DNA of 64,000 nt from Ancylostoma caninum (lineage: Eukaryota > Nematoda > Chromadorea > Rhabditida > Ancylostomatidae): the NCBI GenBank assembly GCA_037903475.1, contig JBAJFG010000174.1:62001-126000 (forward strand), written 5' to 3'. Shown piece by piece: positions 10,779 through 22,173 of the stretch. The translations under genes were made by a program, and so were the position numbers. Each line of letters starts with the position of its first letter. The first letter of the stretch is position 1. The notes beneath the pieces are model-generated. The model saw nothing but the letters and a program-made list of their open reading frames with translations, had not been told where the DNA came from and made no database searches.

Positions 10779-13227
10779 TCTATATAATAACGGTCTTAGC
10801 CTGTTTACATGTGTGTCTGTATGTATGTAAGTTTGTAAGTATGTAAGAATGTGTGTCAGACCGTTACGAAATTCTACGATTGGTCAATGATCGTGATTGT
10901 GAGATCATTTAAAAGGCTAGGAACGGGTGTGGTGTGGTGGAGTGGGGTAGGGATGAGATCGAACAGAAGGTCGGATGGTGTACAACGAGTCCGTCAATGG
11001 AGTCCATGGAGAAGGGTGCGCCGGCGCCCAAAGGGGGGAGAGACGGGTCCACCACTGTGATGAGGACGCGCCGGCGCCCAAAGTGGGGAGAGACGGGTCC
11101 ACCACTGTGATGAGGGCGCGCCGGCGCCCAAAGTGGGGGGGGGACGGGTCCATCACTGTGATAAGGCTGCGCCGGCGCCCAAAGTGGGGGGAGACGGGTC
11201 CACTACTGTGATAAGGCTGCGCCGGCGCCCAAAGTGGGGAGAGTCGGGTCCACCACTGTGATGAGGGCGCGCCGGCGCCCAAAGTGGGGAGAGACGGGTC
11301 CACCACTGTGATGAGGGCGCGCCGGCGCCCAAAGTGGGGGGGGACGGGTCCATCACTGTGATAAGGCTGCGCGGCGCCCAAGTGGGGGAGACGGGTCCAC
11401 CACTGTGATAAGGGTGCGCCGGCGCCCAAAGTGGGGGGAGACGGGTCCACCACTGTGATAAGGGTGCGCCGGCGCCCAAAGTGGGGGAGACGGGTCCACC
11501 ACTGTGATAGGGTGCGCCGCGCCCAAAGTGGGGAGAGACGGGTCCACCACTGTGATAGGGCGCGCCGGCGCCCAAAGTGGGGGGGGGACGGGTCCATCAC
11601 TGTGATAAGGCTGCGCCGGCGCCCAAAGTGGGGGGAGACGGGTCCACTACTGTGATAAGGCTGCGCCGGCGCCCAAAGTGGGGAGAGTCGGGTCCACCAC
11701 TGTGATAAGGGTGCGCCGGCGCCCAAAGTGGGGAGAGACGGGTCCACCACTGTGATGAGGGCGCGCCGGCGCCCAAAGTGGGGGGGGACGGGTCCATCAC
11801 TGTGATAAGGCTGCGCCGGCGCCCAAAGTGGGGGGAGACGGGTCCACTACTGTGATAAGGCTGCGCCGGCGCCCAAAGTGGGGAGAGTCGGGTCCACCAC
11901 TGTGATAAGGGTGCGCCGGCGCCCAAAGTGGGGGGAGACGGGTCCACCACTGTGATAAGGGTGCGCCGGCGCCCAAAAGTGGGGGGAGACGGGTCCACTA
12001 CTGTGATAAGGCTGCGCCGGCGCCCAAAGTGGGGAGAGACGGGTCCACCACTGTGATAAGGGTGCGCCGGCGCCCAAAGTGGGGGGAGACGGTTCCACCA
12101 CTGTGATGAGGGCGCGCCGGCGCCCAAAGTGGGGGGAGACGGGTCCACCACTGTGATAAGGGTGCGCCGGCGCCCAAAAGTGGGGGGAGACGGGTCCACT
12201 ACTGTGATAAGGCTGCGCCGGCGCCCAAAGTGGGGAGAGACGGGTCCACCACTGTGATAAGGGTGCGCCGGCGCCCAAAGTGGGGGGAGACGGTTCCACC
12301 ACTGTGATGAGGGCGCGCCGGCGCCCAAAGTGGGGGGAGACGGGTCCACCACTGTGATAAGGGTGCGCCGGCGCCCAAAGTGGGGAGAGACGGGTCCACC
12401 ACTGTGATGAGGGCGCGCCGGCGCCCAAAGTGGGGAGAGACGGGTCCACCACTGTGGTGAGGGCGCGCCGGCGCCCAAAGTGGGGGGGGACGGGTCCATC
12501 ACTGTGATAAGGCTGCGCCGGCGCCCAAAGTGGGGGGAGACGGGTCCACTACTGTGATAAGGCTGCGCCGGCGCCGAAAGTGGGCGGGGGACGGGTCCAT
12601 CACTGTGATAAGGCTGCGCCGGCGCCCAGAAGTGGACGAGATGGGGTCACCACTGTGATAAGGGTGCGCCGGCACCCAAAGGTGGGGAAACGCACGACAA
12701 TCCAGCGTTGTGATAAGGGCGCCCGCGTCCAGAAAAGGAAGTTCGTCACGGCCTAGGTAAATTTCTTCATGAATGGTGCCCTGGCACCCGTTCCGGCTAT
12801 TATTTGTACCTATGTGACCTAGGTGCACGTTATTCCAATCCGTATCCCCCTCCTCATTCCAGTCCATTTGTATCTGAATCGACCCCACCCTTCACTCTGT
12901 TTTTATACATGGGCAGACCCTTATCACTTGAGTTACCACAACAACCTGCTAAAGATAGATAATTTCAAGAGAGCATTTCCACTGAATCGGCTACTTCCAA
13001 TTAACAACGGCCACTAGGGGCAATCAAAAGAAATTACTTCTCCCACGTGGAGGAAGGCTACCGCTCACGCGATCGAGAGCTTTCCAAAAGCCGATGGACT
13101 TACCCGGGGGGATACAGGATCTACTAAATCTGTCCACCTTTTTTTCTGCATCGTTTGCGGAGTATGCGAGCGAAGTGAGCATCAGTAGAAGTCTGGAAGT
13201 CCGGCGTAAGCCGGACGGCCAGACTGG
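10779..13227. mobile_element. Putative non-autonomous Helitron/Helentron
   Basis: The left end reads TCTATATAATAACGGTC and then a TGTGTGTCTGTATGTATG run, a start seen in Helitron-like elements. The right end has CGAGCGAAGTGAGC, a hairpin (GTCCGGC/GCCGGAC) and then CTGG at 13224-13227, fitting the 3' hairpin plus CTRR rule. There is no TIR or target duplication, as expected. The flanks are T and T, which would suit the Helentron type. The body is mostly the 50-bp minisatellite. A second diverged copy of the right end lies at 23925-24098. No Rep/helicase is encoded. Assignment rests on end structure only. Confidence 0.5.
11016..12690. repeat. 50-bp minisatellite, about 33 copies
   Basis: The unit contains GCGCCGGCGCCCAAAGTGGG, then a purine tract of variable G count, ACGGGTCCACCACTGTGATA and AGG(G/C)(T/C). 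Each unit holds the self-complementary GCGCCGGCGC; many also read GGCGCGCC. Units vary in the G run (4-8) and by one- to three-base indels, and higher-order blocks of several units recur (for example 11560-11700 and 11760-11900). Minus-strand ORFs of 277 and 301 codons run through it, repeating GPVSPHFGRRR; I treat these as artefacts. The array grades out into decayed units by 12720. Confidence 0.95.
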
Positions 13228-13467
13228 TTTATTATATAATGAATGCTACATAACAAGAGAAGGGGAGGAGGATTGGGAGCAGCCTGGTGGTGTGGCTGCA
13301 GGGAGCTTTCGATTGACTAGGGTCAGCTGGCACCACGCTCTTATATAGTGGTGCTCAGGCTGGTGGCGTTACACTGCTCGGCTGGGGCAGGTCATCCTCT
13401 TACCACCAGCTATACGAATAGCAGGAGCTACATCTCGACATGTGTTTGTGTTCGCATTGTGTTTTTA
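13228..13467. other. Unassigned spacer
   Basis: Sequence between the Helitron-like 3' end and the next family E copy. Nothing recognisable. Confidence 0.3.
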
Positions 13468-13664
13468 GGAGTAGGGCATACTACACAGCGACGCTGTCGC
13501 TGCGACCGTTCACCACCACAAGTTTCCTCACAGTGGCTCCTACGCCAGCACGGTATTCCATGCAGACTGTGTGATAAAACATGAGAACTCGTGACACTTT
13601 GTTCTCATCATTTCTATTCATTTTCTTCACTGCGACGGTGTCGCTGTGAAGTATGCCATGGGCC
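13468..13664. mobile_element. Family E MITE, copy 2 (197 bp, TTA sites)
   Basis: Flanked by TTA at 13465-13467 and 13665-13667. Ends GGAGTAGGGCATACTACACA and AAGTATGCCATGGGCC. It is the same length as copies 1 and 3 and nearly collinear with them, including the CGTGACACTTTGTTCTCATC core. Confidence 0.87.
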
Positions 13665-15117
13665 TTACGCTCATCGTATCCATTGTGGTTCGATAGCAAA
13701 TATCTAATGAATAAAGTTTGCGCTTGTGCAAAGCGGTTCATCGCCCCATGTGTCTGCCGTAAGCCCATTTTTGTACTTCCTGGTCGCACGCCCATTGAAG
13801 ACCCCGCATGACAAGGGCGGTTTTACTTTTGACTATTATTCATTGTGCGACTGCAGCACACAGGTGACTTTCAAATCAGTGTTAAAAAGCACCGAAAGAA
13901 GTGCATGAACTTCTTTCTCAACCTGATATAACAAGCTTACCGCCTTTTTAATGGTAACTGAGAGGTCATTGATCACAACTTCAGAATGTTTAGCGTTGCG
14001 AAACAGTCCAACTCGCTGTGTCAACCGCTCGTTGCTAATCCGCGGCGCTTGTTTTACTCCTTGCGTGAAAGGATCCCCATACCAGCGAATTCCAGCATCA
14101 TCGGCTAAAACATCCCACAGCATTTCCCGAGGATTGACAAGGTAACACAGACAAACCTGGTGGGTTCATCACCCTAGTTTGATAGGAATGGCGCAATTCA
14201 TTGCGAAAGCTTCGTCGACGTCCAGCAAAAACAACAGGTGGTCTGCGATGGGGATTCCATTTAGGAATAAATGTCCTCTTTGACATTTCCTGAAATTTAT
14301 GAAATTTTCCTCGTCTTTAGCACATTCCTATTATTGAGCCAGCACTCATTGAAATCTTCGTGTCGGAGGTTTTGCCATACTTTATGGTGTCGAGGAAAGT
14401 AGATCTAATATCCAATCATGAAAGAGCACGAAATACGCAAGAAATCCAAGTAAACGAGGAGCCCTTTTCCCTGCACTTCGTTGCGCGATCTTACTCTATA
14501 GAGTAAGATAAAGCGCAGAGCCCCCCATCGTCGCGCGAGGGATGACAGGTCACGCTGTCATTGATCCACTCGCCTCGCCCCACCTCTTTTGCCCGCCGCC
14601 ACGGGCTCAATCGCGGAAATTGACACGCCCAATGACACGCCCATGTATATGTATGTGTACAACATGGAAATCTTCAATTAGGACATCTAATTTGCAACGA
14701 AAACGGAATATCTCGGATCTTTAAAGCAGAATGGGAGAACTACTGATGAAGCGAGTGTGATTTCGCAATCAGAGCCGTGAATCATCCAAATACAGCAGAG
14801 TTGTAAGGAAATTTTCGCTGCACTCCTTCTAAAGCATTAAGTAGTAATGGCAATTAGAAATTAACGGTCAGGGGAACAAATAATGGCCTCCAATATTGTG
14901 CTTATAAAATAGGAATAGAACGTTAGCGCAGTTTGTTCCTGTTAAAAGCTAATTCTGCCCGAACCATAACAATTCCGACTTTCAGCGCTATCCCAAGTGG
15001 AAGCGACTTGACCACGTCAGGATCTGTGTTGCTACTCATACAAGGGACCATGTAAAAGCTCTTTATATTGAACATAATAAGAGTTAATCTCCAAACCGTT
15101 TAGGAGCTACGCAGCTT
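13665..15117. other. Non-coding stretch with a 20-bp palindrome
   Basis: No exon supported. The perfect palindrome TCTTACTCTATAGAGTAAGA lies at 14489-14508, flanked by GCGCGA and AAAGCGC, so the dyad is longer with a small mismatch. The surrounding sequence (14460-14640) is GC-rich. Confidence 0.45.
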
Positions 15118-15690
15118 CGCAGAAAATCACTGTCATCCGCGAAGCGCGGCGAAGTTTCGTGAGTTTGAAGAAGCTTCGTGTGGATGACAGTGATTTTCTA
15201 GAGTTTACCGAGCCCTGAGGTAACGTGGCACACGGGTCCGAGTCAGAGTGCCGCGAAGCGGCGCTCTGGCTCGGGGTAGTTTTTTTTTTCAGAGTTTACC
15301 TAGCCCTGAGGTAACGTGGCACACGGGTCCGCGAAGCGGCACTCTGACTGGACCCGTGTGCAGTCACTGGAAGTACGGAAGTTTTTTTTTTTTCAGAGTT
15401 TCGAAGCGGCACTCTGACTGGACCCGTGTGTAGTCACTGGAAGTACGGAAGTTTTTTTTTCAGAGGTAACGTGGCACACGGGTCCTAGTCAGAGCGCCGC
15501 GAAGCGGCACTCTGACTGGACCCGTGTGCAGTCACTGGAAGTACGGAAGTTTTTTTTTCAGAGTTTCGAAGCGGCACTCTGACTGGACCCGTGTGTAGTC
15601 ACTGGAAGTACGGAAGTTTTTTTTTTTTCAGAGGTAACGTGGCACACGGGTCCGAGTCAGAGCGCCGCTTCGCGGTGCTTTGGCTCGTCC
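15118..15690. repeat. Hairpin-rich repeat cluster with GCGAAGC loops
   Basis: A strong hairpin at 15120-15199 pairs AGAAAATCACTGTCATCC with GGATGACAGTGATTTTCT. It is followed by several partly overlapping units of GAGGTAACGTGGCACACGGG, a GAGTCAGAG.GCCGCGAAGCGGC..CTCTG hairpin, GACCCGTGTG(C/T)AGTCACTGG, AAGTACGGAAG and a T9-12 tract. The units alternate in a short form (15397-15450, 15566-15620) and a long form. T tracts end each unit. No coding. Confidence 0.8.
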
Positions 15691-17105
15691 CTGATATTTG
15701 CGAGTCCCACTACACCGATGTCAAGACCGCATCCGCAAATGACTGATTTTAAAGTGCTTTGAATATCTTTTTTTGAATTGCTTTGAATATATTTTAGTTT
15801 TCGTTTCGTGTACTCACTCATCGGTTGGGTACAGGTAACTTATAGCTATATTAGTCAAAAAAAATTTTACGTTCAATTTATTTATCATAAATTTAACTAA
15901 ACATGAAGTGTAGTGGACTAAGCCAGCATATCCTGGCGCCAACGGACATCTAAAAGGCAGCGACATAAGCGTCCACTGCATTATCTGCTATGATAATTCG
16001 CAGACACCCCCCCCCCCCTTGGTCAGCGAGCGGGTGGAGCGAGGGACTGCGGCTGCTCGCCGTCACTGGGCGTTTTGGCGTAAACAAGGCGCATCAAAGG
16101 GAAGTCGATGGTGAACGTATGTAAGCCACATGGGGTGCGAAGAAGTCATGAAAATGGGGGCTGCTGGGTTTTTGAAGGCAGCAACTTGGAGGCATGATGG
16201 GTGAGGATTTGGTTTCGTGATCCCTCGCATGACTCATCCAGAAAGTCAGCGGTTGAGATGGAATCCCCATTTTTGTTAAAATAGCGACTTTTTCGCGCTT
16301 GCATGGAGAAGTTTACTCTAAATGTGTTAATTTACATTGAGCATAGATGGGGCAAAGTTGATAAAGGTTTCCATTTCAAGTTATAAAGAGGATTTCACAA
16401 TTACGGGAAGGAAAAGGTCTTCAATATAATGCGTTTGCAGGTCTGCCCTCGCAATGTTTTGACTTCAAAGACGGTTGGAGTCCAAACGAATAGAATTGAA
16501 GACTCGAGAACGGGTAACTTCGTCATATCGTGGATTTTCCGACATATTCGTTTCACAGGATGACATAATATCGCTCCCACTGCATTGAAGCCACAAACAT
16601 AGGGGGAATACCCTGAGTATCGTGCTCACCCAACCTTCACTTTTAGCCGAGCCAGGGGGGGGGAACCTTCACTTTGGCGGTGGGAGGGGGGGGGGGCGAA
16701 GCTCTCCCTCCCCCCACAACCCTCCGCTGCCCAAATGAGAGAAGCACATGTAGTCTTGCTTAATTTCAGGTTCAAGCCAGAACTTCGTCGCTGAAAGAGG
16801 GATTCCCGGCGGAATATCGTGAGGACAGTGCAAACGGGATTGTGATCTCTATTGTTGTGTTTATTTAATTGTGAGGTCCGAAAAACTGTGGAAAACCGAA
16901 GGATACAGACAAACATAGGTGTAGATCGGAATCAAAAAATGCGATCAATAAGTAGATAGGTAGTTGTTGAATGTTTTTCTAACCGAGATGGTAGATTTAT
17001 CGAGTTATTGTTCGAAGCGTGAATACAGCGCTACAGACAAGAAGAAATAACATAGAAAGTGTTCAAAATTATTTCCGGAATAAAGAATAAAGTCGAGGAG
17101 TTAAC
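15691..17105. other. No gene seen; C- and G-tracts
   Basis: AT-rich sequence interrupted by a C9 run near 16010 and G7-G11 tracts at 16656-16700. The minus frame 16916-16626 runs through the G tracts and is not credible. No TIR pair found. Confidence 0.35.
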
Positions 17106-17119
17106 ATTGAAGTTTCATG

Positions 17120-18510
17120 AATTCTTTCATTTTCTGGGCAATATTTCTCAGGACCGAGAGGAGCCAGGGGGAAGGCCGTTCACGCATGGATAGTAGAGAA
17201 AGAGTACTAGGTAAAAGACTGAAAAATACCATCCTGAATATCAAGAATTTCTTGGATTTTCCGCCCAACATTTCTCAGGACACAGATGAGGTGAGTCAAA
17301 GCTCGGCTAAGATAGGATAGAGGAGACACAGCAGTATGTGAATATGTCCAAATTTTCATTGATTTTCACACTTTGACGCGTTTGTCCCGCATGTGGGGAG
17401 GATTTTCTTTATCGAACGGTATACAACAATCCTATACTGGGTTGCTCCTACCTCCCGCCAATTTTTCCAAACATCCGGGATTTTGGACTTTTAATCGAAT
17501 TTTTCAGGCTTAGTTGAAATCGGTGTTCATCGGCGCATTTGTCTGCGTGATCAGCTCACTCTGCTGCGTCGACGAGTATAGGACTCGGAGCTGGAATTTG
17601 CTTGAGAAGCTCTGCCGGCCGTTAGGTGAGCACGCTATAACGGGCGTGCTCACCTAGCCAAGCGAAATAGTGCACTGAAGGTGGAGACGCAGAGACTTTA
17701 GGTGAGCAAGCCCGTTATTTTCTCTATCGAAGCTCCGAGTCCTATACTAGTCGACGCAGCATCGTACCGGGATTAGCGCAGACAAACGCGCCGATGATCG
17801 TCGATTTCCAAGCCTGAAAAAAACGACTAAAAGTTCAAAATCCCGGATGTTTGGAAAAATTGGCGGGATGAGAGAGCAACCGAAGATAGGAGTGTTGTGT
17901 ACCGTTCGATAGAAAAAATCCTCCCCACATGCGAGACAAACGCGTCAAGGTGTGAAAATCAATACCTGACGCGTGGCGGGCCGCGGCGCGGACCCAACCC
18001 TGTCATGCAACTATTTTTCCGGATTTTCGCACGCCAATATCGACTCAGGTAGGAGGTCTTCTCCAAACCTCTCTTCAGTTTTTAACTTATATGTTACTGC
18101 TTATTACCAAGCATATCACAGATCCATTGACCGCTTCCCTTTTTTGCTGAAATTTCGTCCCAAAAATCGGAAAAAATTAAAAATTTTAAACTTCATTTTT
18201 CTGCTCCATTTTCAAATCCGCTACAACTTTCGCATATGTTGGCAGACTACTGTGTGTTTTTTATTCTACATTAGCCGCGCTCCAACTCAGCTCTTCTGTG
18301 GCCTGAGAAATTTTGGGCGGAAAATCCAAAAGACCTTTGATTTTCACGGAAAAATTTTCCAGTCTGTTTTCCGATCAACGTTCAATTTCAGATATTTCTA
18401 CCTACTACTCTTCCTCTACTATCCATGTGTGGACGGCCTTCCTCCTGGTTCCTCTCGATCCTGAGAAATATTGTGTGCAATATTGAAGGAGTCATAAAAT
18501 TTATTAGCAA
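17120..18510. repeat. Outer inverted repeat around a foldback
   Basis: The left arm, about 17130-17206 (AATATTTCTCAGGACCGAGA, GGAGCCAGGGGGAAGGCCGT, CATGGATAGTAGAG), is matched in reverse by 18410-18490 (CTCTACTATCCATG, ACGGCCTTCCTCCTGG, TCTCGATCCTGAGAAATATT). The arms enclose the inner foldback at 17358-17963 and 450 bases of T-rich DNA. A 163-codon ORF at 17973-18464 starts in the GC-rich edge and is low-complexity Phe/Leu/Tyr; I do not accept it as a gene. Confidence 0.7.
17358..17963. mobile_element. 606-bp foldback element
   Basis: The arms, about 235 bp each (17358-17595 and 17725-17963), begin ATTGATTTTCACAC and end GTGTGAAAATCAAT. They carry matched words such as GTGGGGAGGATTTT, ATCCGGGATTTTG and AGTATAGGACTCGGAGCT. 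The centre has a tight hairpin GGTGAGCACGC ... GCGTGCTCACC at about 17626-17655. The arms have drifted by point changes and small indels. No protein capacity. The superfamily is not determined because I cannot fix the target duplication. Confidence 0.85.
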
Positions 18511-18591
18511 AAAATCTACAACAAAATAGAAATACGACAAAAAACACAACGAAATAAAAAACCCCCGGCCGTACGCCCACGATTTGGTAGA

Positions 18592-18676
18592 CAACCTTCA
18601 CTTTTGGACCTCCGATTTTCACGGTCAACCTTCACTTTTGGACCTCCGATTTTCACGTTCAACCTTCACTTTCGAA
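18592..18676. repeat. 34-bp tandem repeat, 2.5 units
   Basis: CAACCTTCACTTTTGGACCT followed by CCGATTTTCACG starts at 18592, 18626 and 18660, with the last unit incomplete. Flanking sequence is unrelated. Confidence 0.8.
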
Positions 18677-18854
18677 GACCCATGCTCACCACTATTCCAA
18701 CTATGGCTACAAACTGTGAAATTTGGGGGTAAAAGAGAAGGTAAACAAAGGTCTGAAATCTTTCAAACCCTCGCATCCATAGATAGTCCAGAAAGTCCAT
18801 TCCCATGTGACATCTATAGAAAATCTTCCTTGAATTTCCTCAAAAAAAATTGTA

Positions 18855-19075
18855 GGGCGTAGATTCGCAGAAAATCATTGTCACCCGCGCGAAGCGCGGC
18901 TAAGCCGCATTCAGATGGCCCAAAAGTAACGTGACACACGGGTCCGATAGAAAGCGATGCGAAGCGGCGCTTTCGCTTGGGCTGATCACTTTTTGTGAGT
19001 CCAGATGGCCCAGAAGTAACGTGGCACACGGTCCCGAGAGAAAGCGCCGCGAAGTGGCGCTTTCGCTCGGTATCG
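18855..19075. repeat. Two GCGAAGC hairpin units, divergent from 15.1-15.7 kb
   Basis: Two units share AGATGGCCCA.AAGTAACGTG and CACACGG.(T/C)CCGA, then hairpins GAAAGCGATGCGAAGCGGCG..TTTC and GAGAAAGCGCCGCGAAGTGG..CGCTTTC. The frame is the same as in the 15.1-15.7 kb cluster, but the stem bases differ on both sides in a compensating way. The leading GATTCGCAGAAAATCA.TGTC also matches the hairpin arm at 15118. Confidence 0.7.
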
Positions 19076-21218
19076 AGTTTTCTTTATTTTTTTTATTTAA
19101 TACATCACGAGGGTGTGCTACCGAATACAGTGCAAAGAGCATGAGTCAGTATCAGAAAAACGAACAAAAAAAACATCATCATGTAACGCTGAGTTAGAGG
19201 GAGATTAGCAACACACTAAAATAAGTAGGAGTGACAGCATTTTTGGCTCATAAGTAGGAAACACCGAAATGGCCCTCACCATAGCCTCCCAATTGGATTG
19301 CGAACATTTTTTCTGGCAGTTAGAAAACTATCTCACAAAGAAAACCTATGATAGTACGCTAGTAAGAAATGCGGCTTATGAGCGGAAGGATCCTGTACCG
19401 GCAATATAAGACTGTCCCCAGAAACCTGACCGTAGTAGCTGATGATCGGCTACTGATCGTCTATCAGGAGCTGCGGTGATCCGATACCGATAAAAAGGTA
19501 GTTCCTGTGATGCCGCTTCGTTGGCACGGGGTATAAATGGCTAAGGCACCTCTTTGATCTGGTACTAACCCCAGACGTAAAGTTGTAAACTCAGTTGGAT
19601 GCTCGCCGGCTCTACTCCCTATGTGGAGCCGAAATCCCTAGCCAGCGAATCGATCATTATTTACCATCCCCTTTAATGACACCGTAAGGAATATTCGCAT
19701 CCAGATCCAACGTTCGAAGTAGGGAAGAGATTAAGTAATGAAAATGAAAGAAGTGAGATACTAAGGTGGGCTCATTACTTCCCAGTTGGGAGGAACAAAT
19801 AACCAACACCAACAAAGTGTAGAAGGCGTATGTAGTGTGGCCAGAAAATCGGTCATGCATGCTTCAGCAAATAACAGTCAAAATCATACATCGTTAAACT
19901 ACCTCTTGAAGGGGCTAATACCATGAGCAAGTCGATGCTCTTAAAGGCAGGGTCCCACCTCAAGATCGTTTTTGAGATCTCGCCGTGAAAAGAATCTCCA
20001 GGAGCTGGTAATCGCTAACCAGTGCCCGTTTGACGCTGGACTTCGAAGTGTTCTAGTCCAGGGTGAAGCGCACACCCCCTACGGCGTCAGACCTTGGCAG
20101 GGCATCTTCACATTTCCGGGTTTTGGAGTAGAAGCGATAAGATTCGGAGGAACGGAAGTAAGGTTCAGCTAATGGAAATAGCCCTTCTTTACTTGTTACT
20201 GATCAGTACCGCTCCTTCGCTGATTCTTTGAGGACTTCGCAGGTGTGAAAATCTGTCAAGAGCTTCAATTGGCTGCATCCCACTTCCTAGCGCTTGAAAA
20301 GGCGTTAGTAGTTGACAAAAATACGAGGAATAATAAACAACCAAAATAAGCTCATACAAAGATTTTGTTAATTTTGTAAGGCATTTCTGAAAAAACCGCG
20401 TGGTAATCGAGATCACTACAGTGATTAGGGCAGAACAATAATCTTCTACCTGCAGAGACATTGCAGTTAAGGTTGAGGCCACAACAAATCAGTATAGCCC
20501 TTAGGCTAAACGACGCTACAGCTTCTGCACACGCTTTCTTTCAAATTTTCATTTTGCATTGACAACTCGACATCTAAAGTAGGCTGTTTTTTCCTTCGTT
20601 TTGCTCAAAATTCTGAGTGCACATGCGTGCCAAACCCAATTCTAATTCAATGATTTAATTTAGTTGTAATATACTTAACGCGAAATGTGCAAGCAACACT
20701 CTTATGAAGACACCCACTTCTTGGAATGCAAGAGTGCGAAGGAAGGACTCGTTTTCAGCATGGCAGTAACATCGCGGTGGGTCAACACCGTGGCTGCATC
20801 GACATTGGCTCTTCAAGCAAGAGTTGCGGTTCAGCGCATCCGGACGAGCACCGAAACTATTCATGGAATAATTCTTAGTTAGGGTCGCTTCATTGTTAAG
20901 TTAACCTTGTCTGTTCATTTCATTAGCTGTATTTGGTAACATGTATCTGTTTTTTGTGAGAGAATTATATGCTTAGCTGTGATTTACACGATTGATCTTC
21001 ATAAATTCCGCAATCGTTTTTTTTTTCATGTCGGCACCTCATGACGTTTTCGCACACATGTATCTCTTCGCCTTCGTCATTGCTTAGTGTCACTGTCATC
21101 TTGACAACTTTTCCTCGTCGATTCGGAGTCTTGATAATTTATAGATCATCAAACTTATATTACTCGCAACTGTAGCCGTACGGCACCTTCTCCACTCTAG
21201 GCCACAACCTCGAATTTC

Positions 21219-21221
<3 letters not shown>
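19076..21221. other. Two kilobases, no gene supported
   Basis: A moderately GC-rich block (19400-20170) has the texture of an old repeat or LINE 5' end but shows no long ORF; I could not classify it. TTAAAGGCAGGG at about 19940 resembles a family I terminus. The remainder is AT-rich without structure. Confidence 0.3.
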
Positions 21222-21306
<85 letters not shown>

Positions 21307-21912
21307 TACACGCATACACGCATACACGCATACACGCATACACGCATACACGCATACACGCATACACGCATACACGCATACACGCATACACGCATACACG
21401 CATACACGCATACACGCATACACGCATACACGCATACACGCATACACGCATACACGCATACACGCATACACGCATACACGCATACACGCATACACGCATA
21501 CACGCATACACGCATACACGCATACACGCATACACGCATACACGCATACACGCATACACGCATACACGCATACACGCATACACGCATACACGCATACACG
21601 CATACACGCATACACGCATACACGCATACACGCATACACGCATACACGCATACACGCATACACGCATACACGCATACACGCATACACGCATACACGCATA
21701 CACGCATACACGCATACACGCATACACGCATACACGCATACACGCATACACGCATACACGCATACACGCATACACGCATACACGCATACACGCATACACG
21801 CATACACGCATACACGCATACACGCATACACGCATACACGCATACACGCATACACGCATACACGCATACACATACACGCATACACATACACGCATACACA
21901 CACACACACATC
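21222..21912. repeat. (CA)n microsatellite passing into (CACGCATA)n, about 70 units
   Basis: An 80-base (CA)n run at 21222-21303 is followed by about 565 bases of a nearly perfect 8-mer CACGCATA, then mixed CACATA/CACGCA units and a closing CA run to about 21910. Minus-strand ORFs over 230 codons here (Cys/Val/Met/Arg) come from the stop-free unit and are not genes. Confidence 0.98.
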
Positions 21913-22173
21913 ATAAGTCATGATTAGCTAATTTTCACCATGCGTTGTAGTCACAATCAGGTATCTAATAACTCAGGTTGGAGTGATAATTCAGTAGTCG
22001 GGGTCGGCCCTTAGCGCTGCACCCCTTTGTATCGTTATATCCATTGGCAATCATGCCACAGCAGTTCCATATCTGGCCAGCTGGCCCACTTCTATCTGCA
22101 TAAAAGGAGCTCCACGAAAGCCACTGCTACCAGTGTGTTCGGCGTGCCCGTGAACCTTACGCCACTATATTTC

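Noticed and set aside
10917..12502. Minus-strand ORFs of 277 and 301 codons with repeated GPVSPHFGRRR
   Set aside because: They follow the 50-bp minisatellite, shift frame with unit indels, and several frames are open at once. No start context, no domain.
14489..14508. Palindrome as a possible rho-independent terminator
   Set aside because: No U tract, and the window is eukaryotic; more likely a transposon trace.
14735..14780. CTGATGAAGCGAGTG as a hammerhead ribozyme core
   Set aside because: The required GAAAC box and flanking stems could not be found.
17973..18464. 163-codon ORF
   Set aside because: Phe/Leu/Tyr-rich translation of T-rich DNA between inverted arms; the frame crosses into the repeat arm.
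21160..21921. Cys/Met/Val-rich ORFs over 230 codons on the minus strand
   Set aside because: Translation of an 8-bp microsatellite-like array with no stop in any frame.
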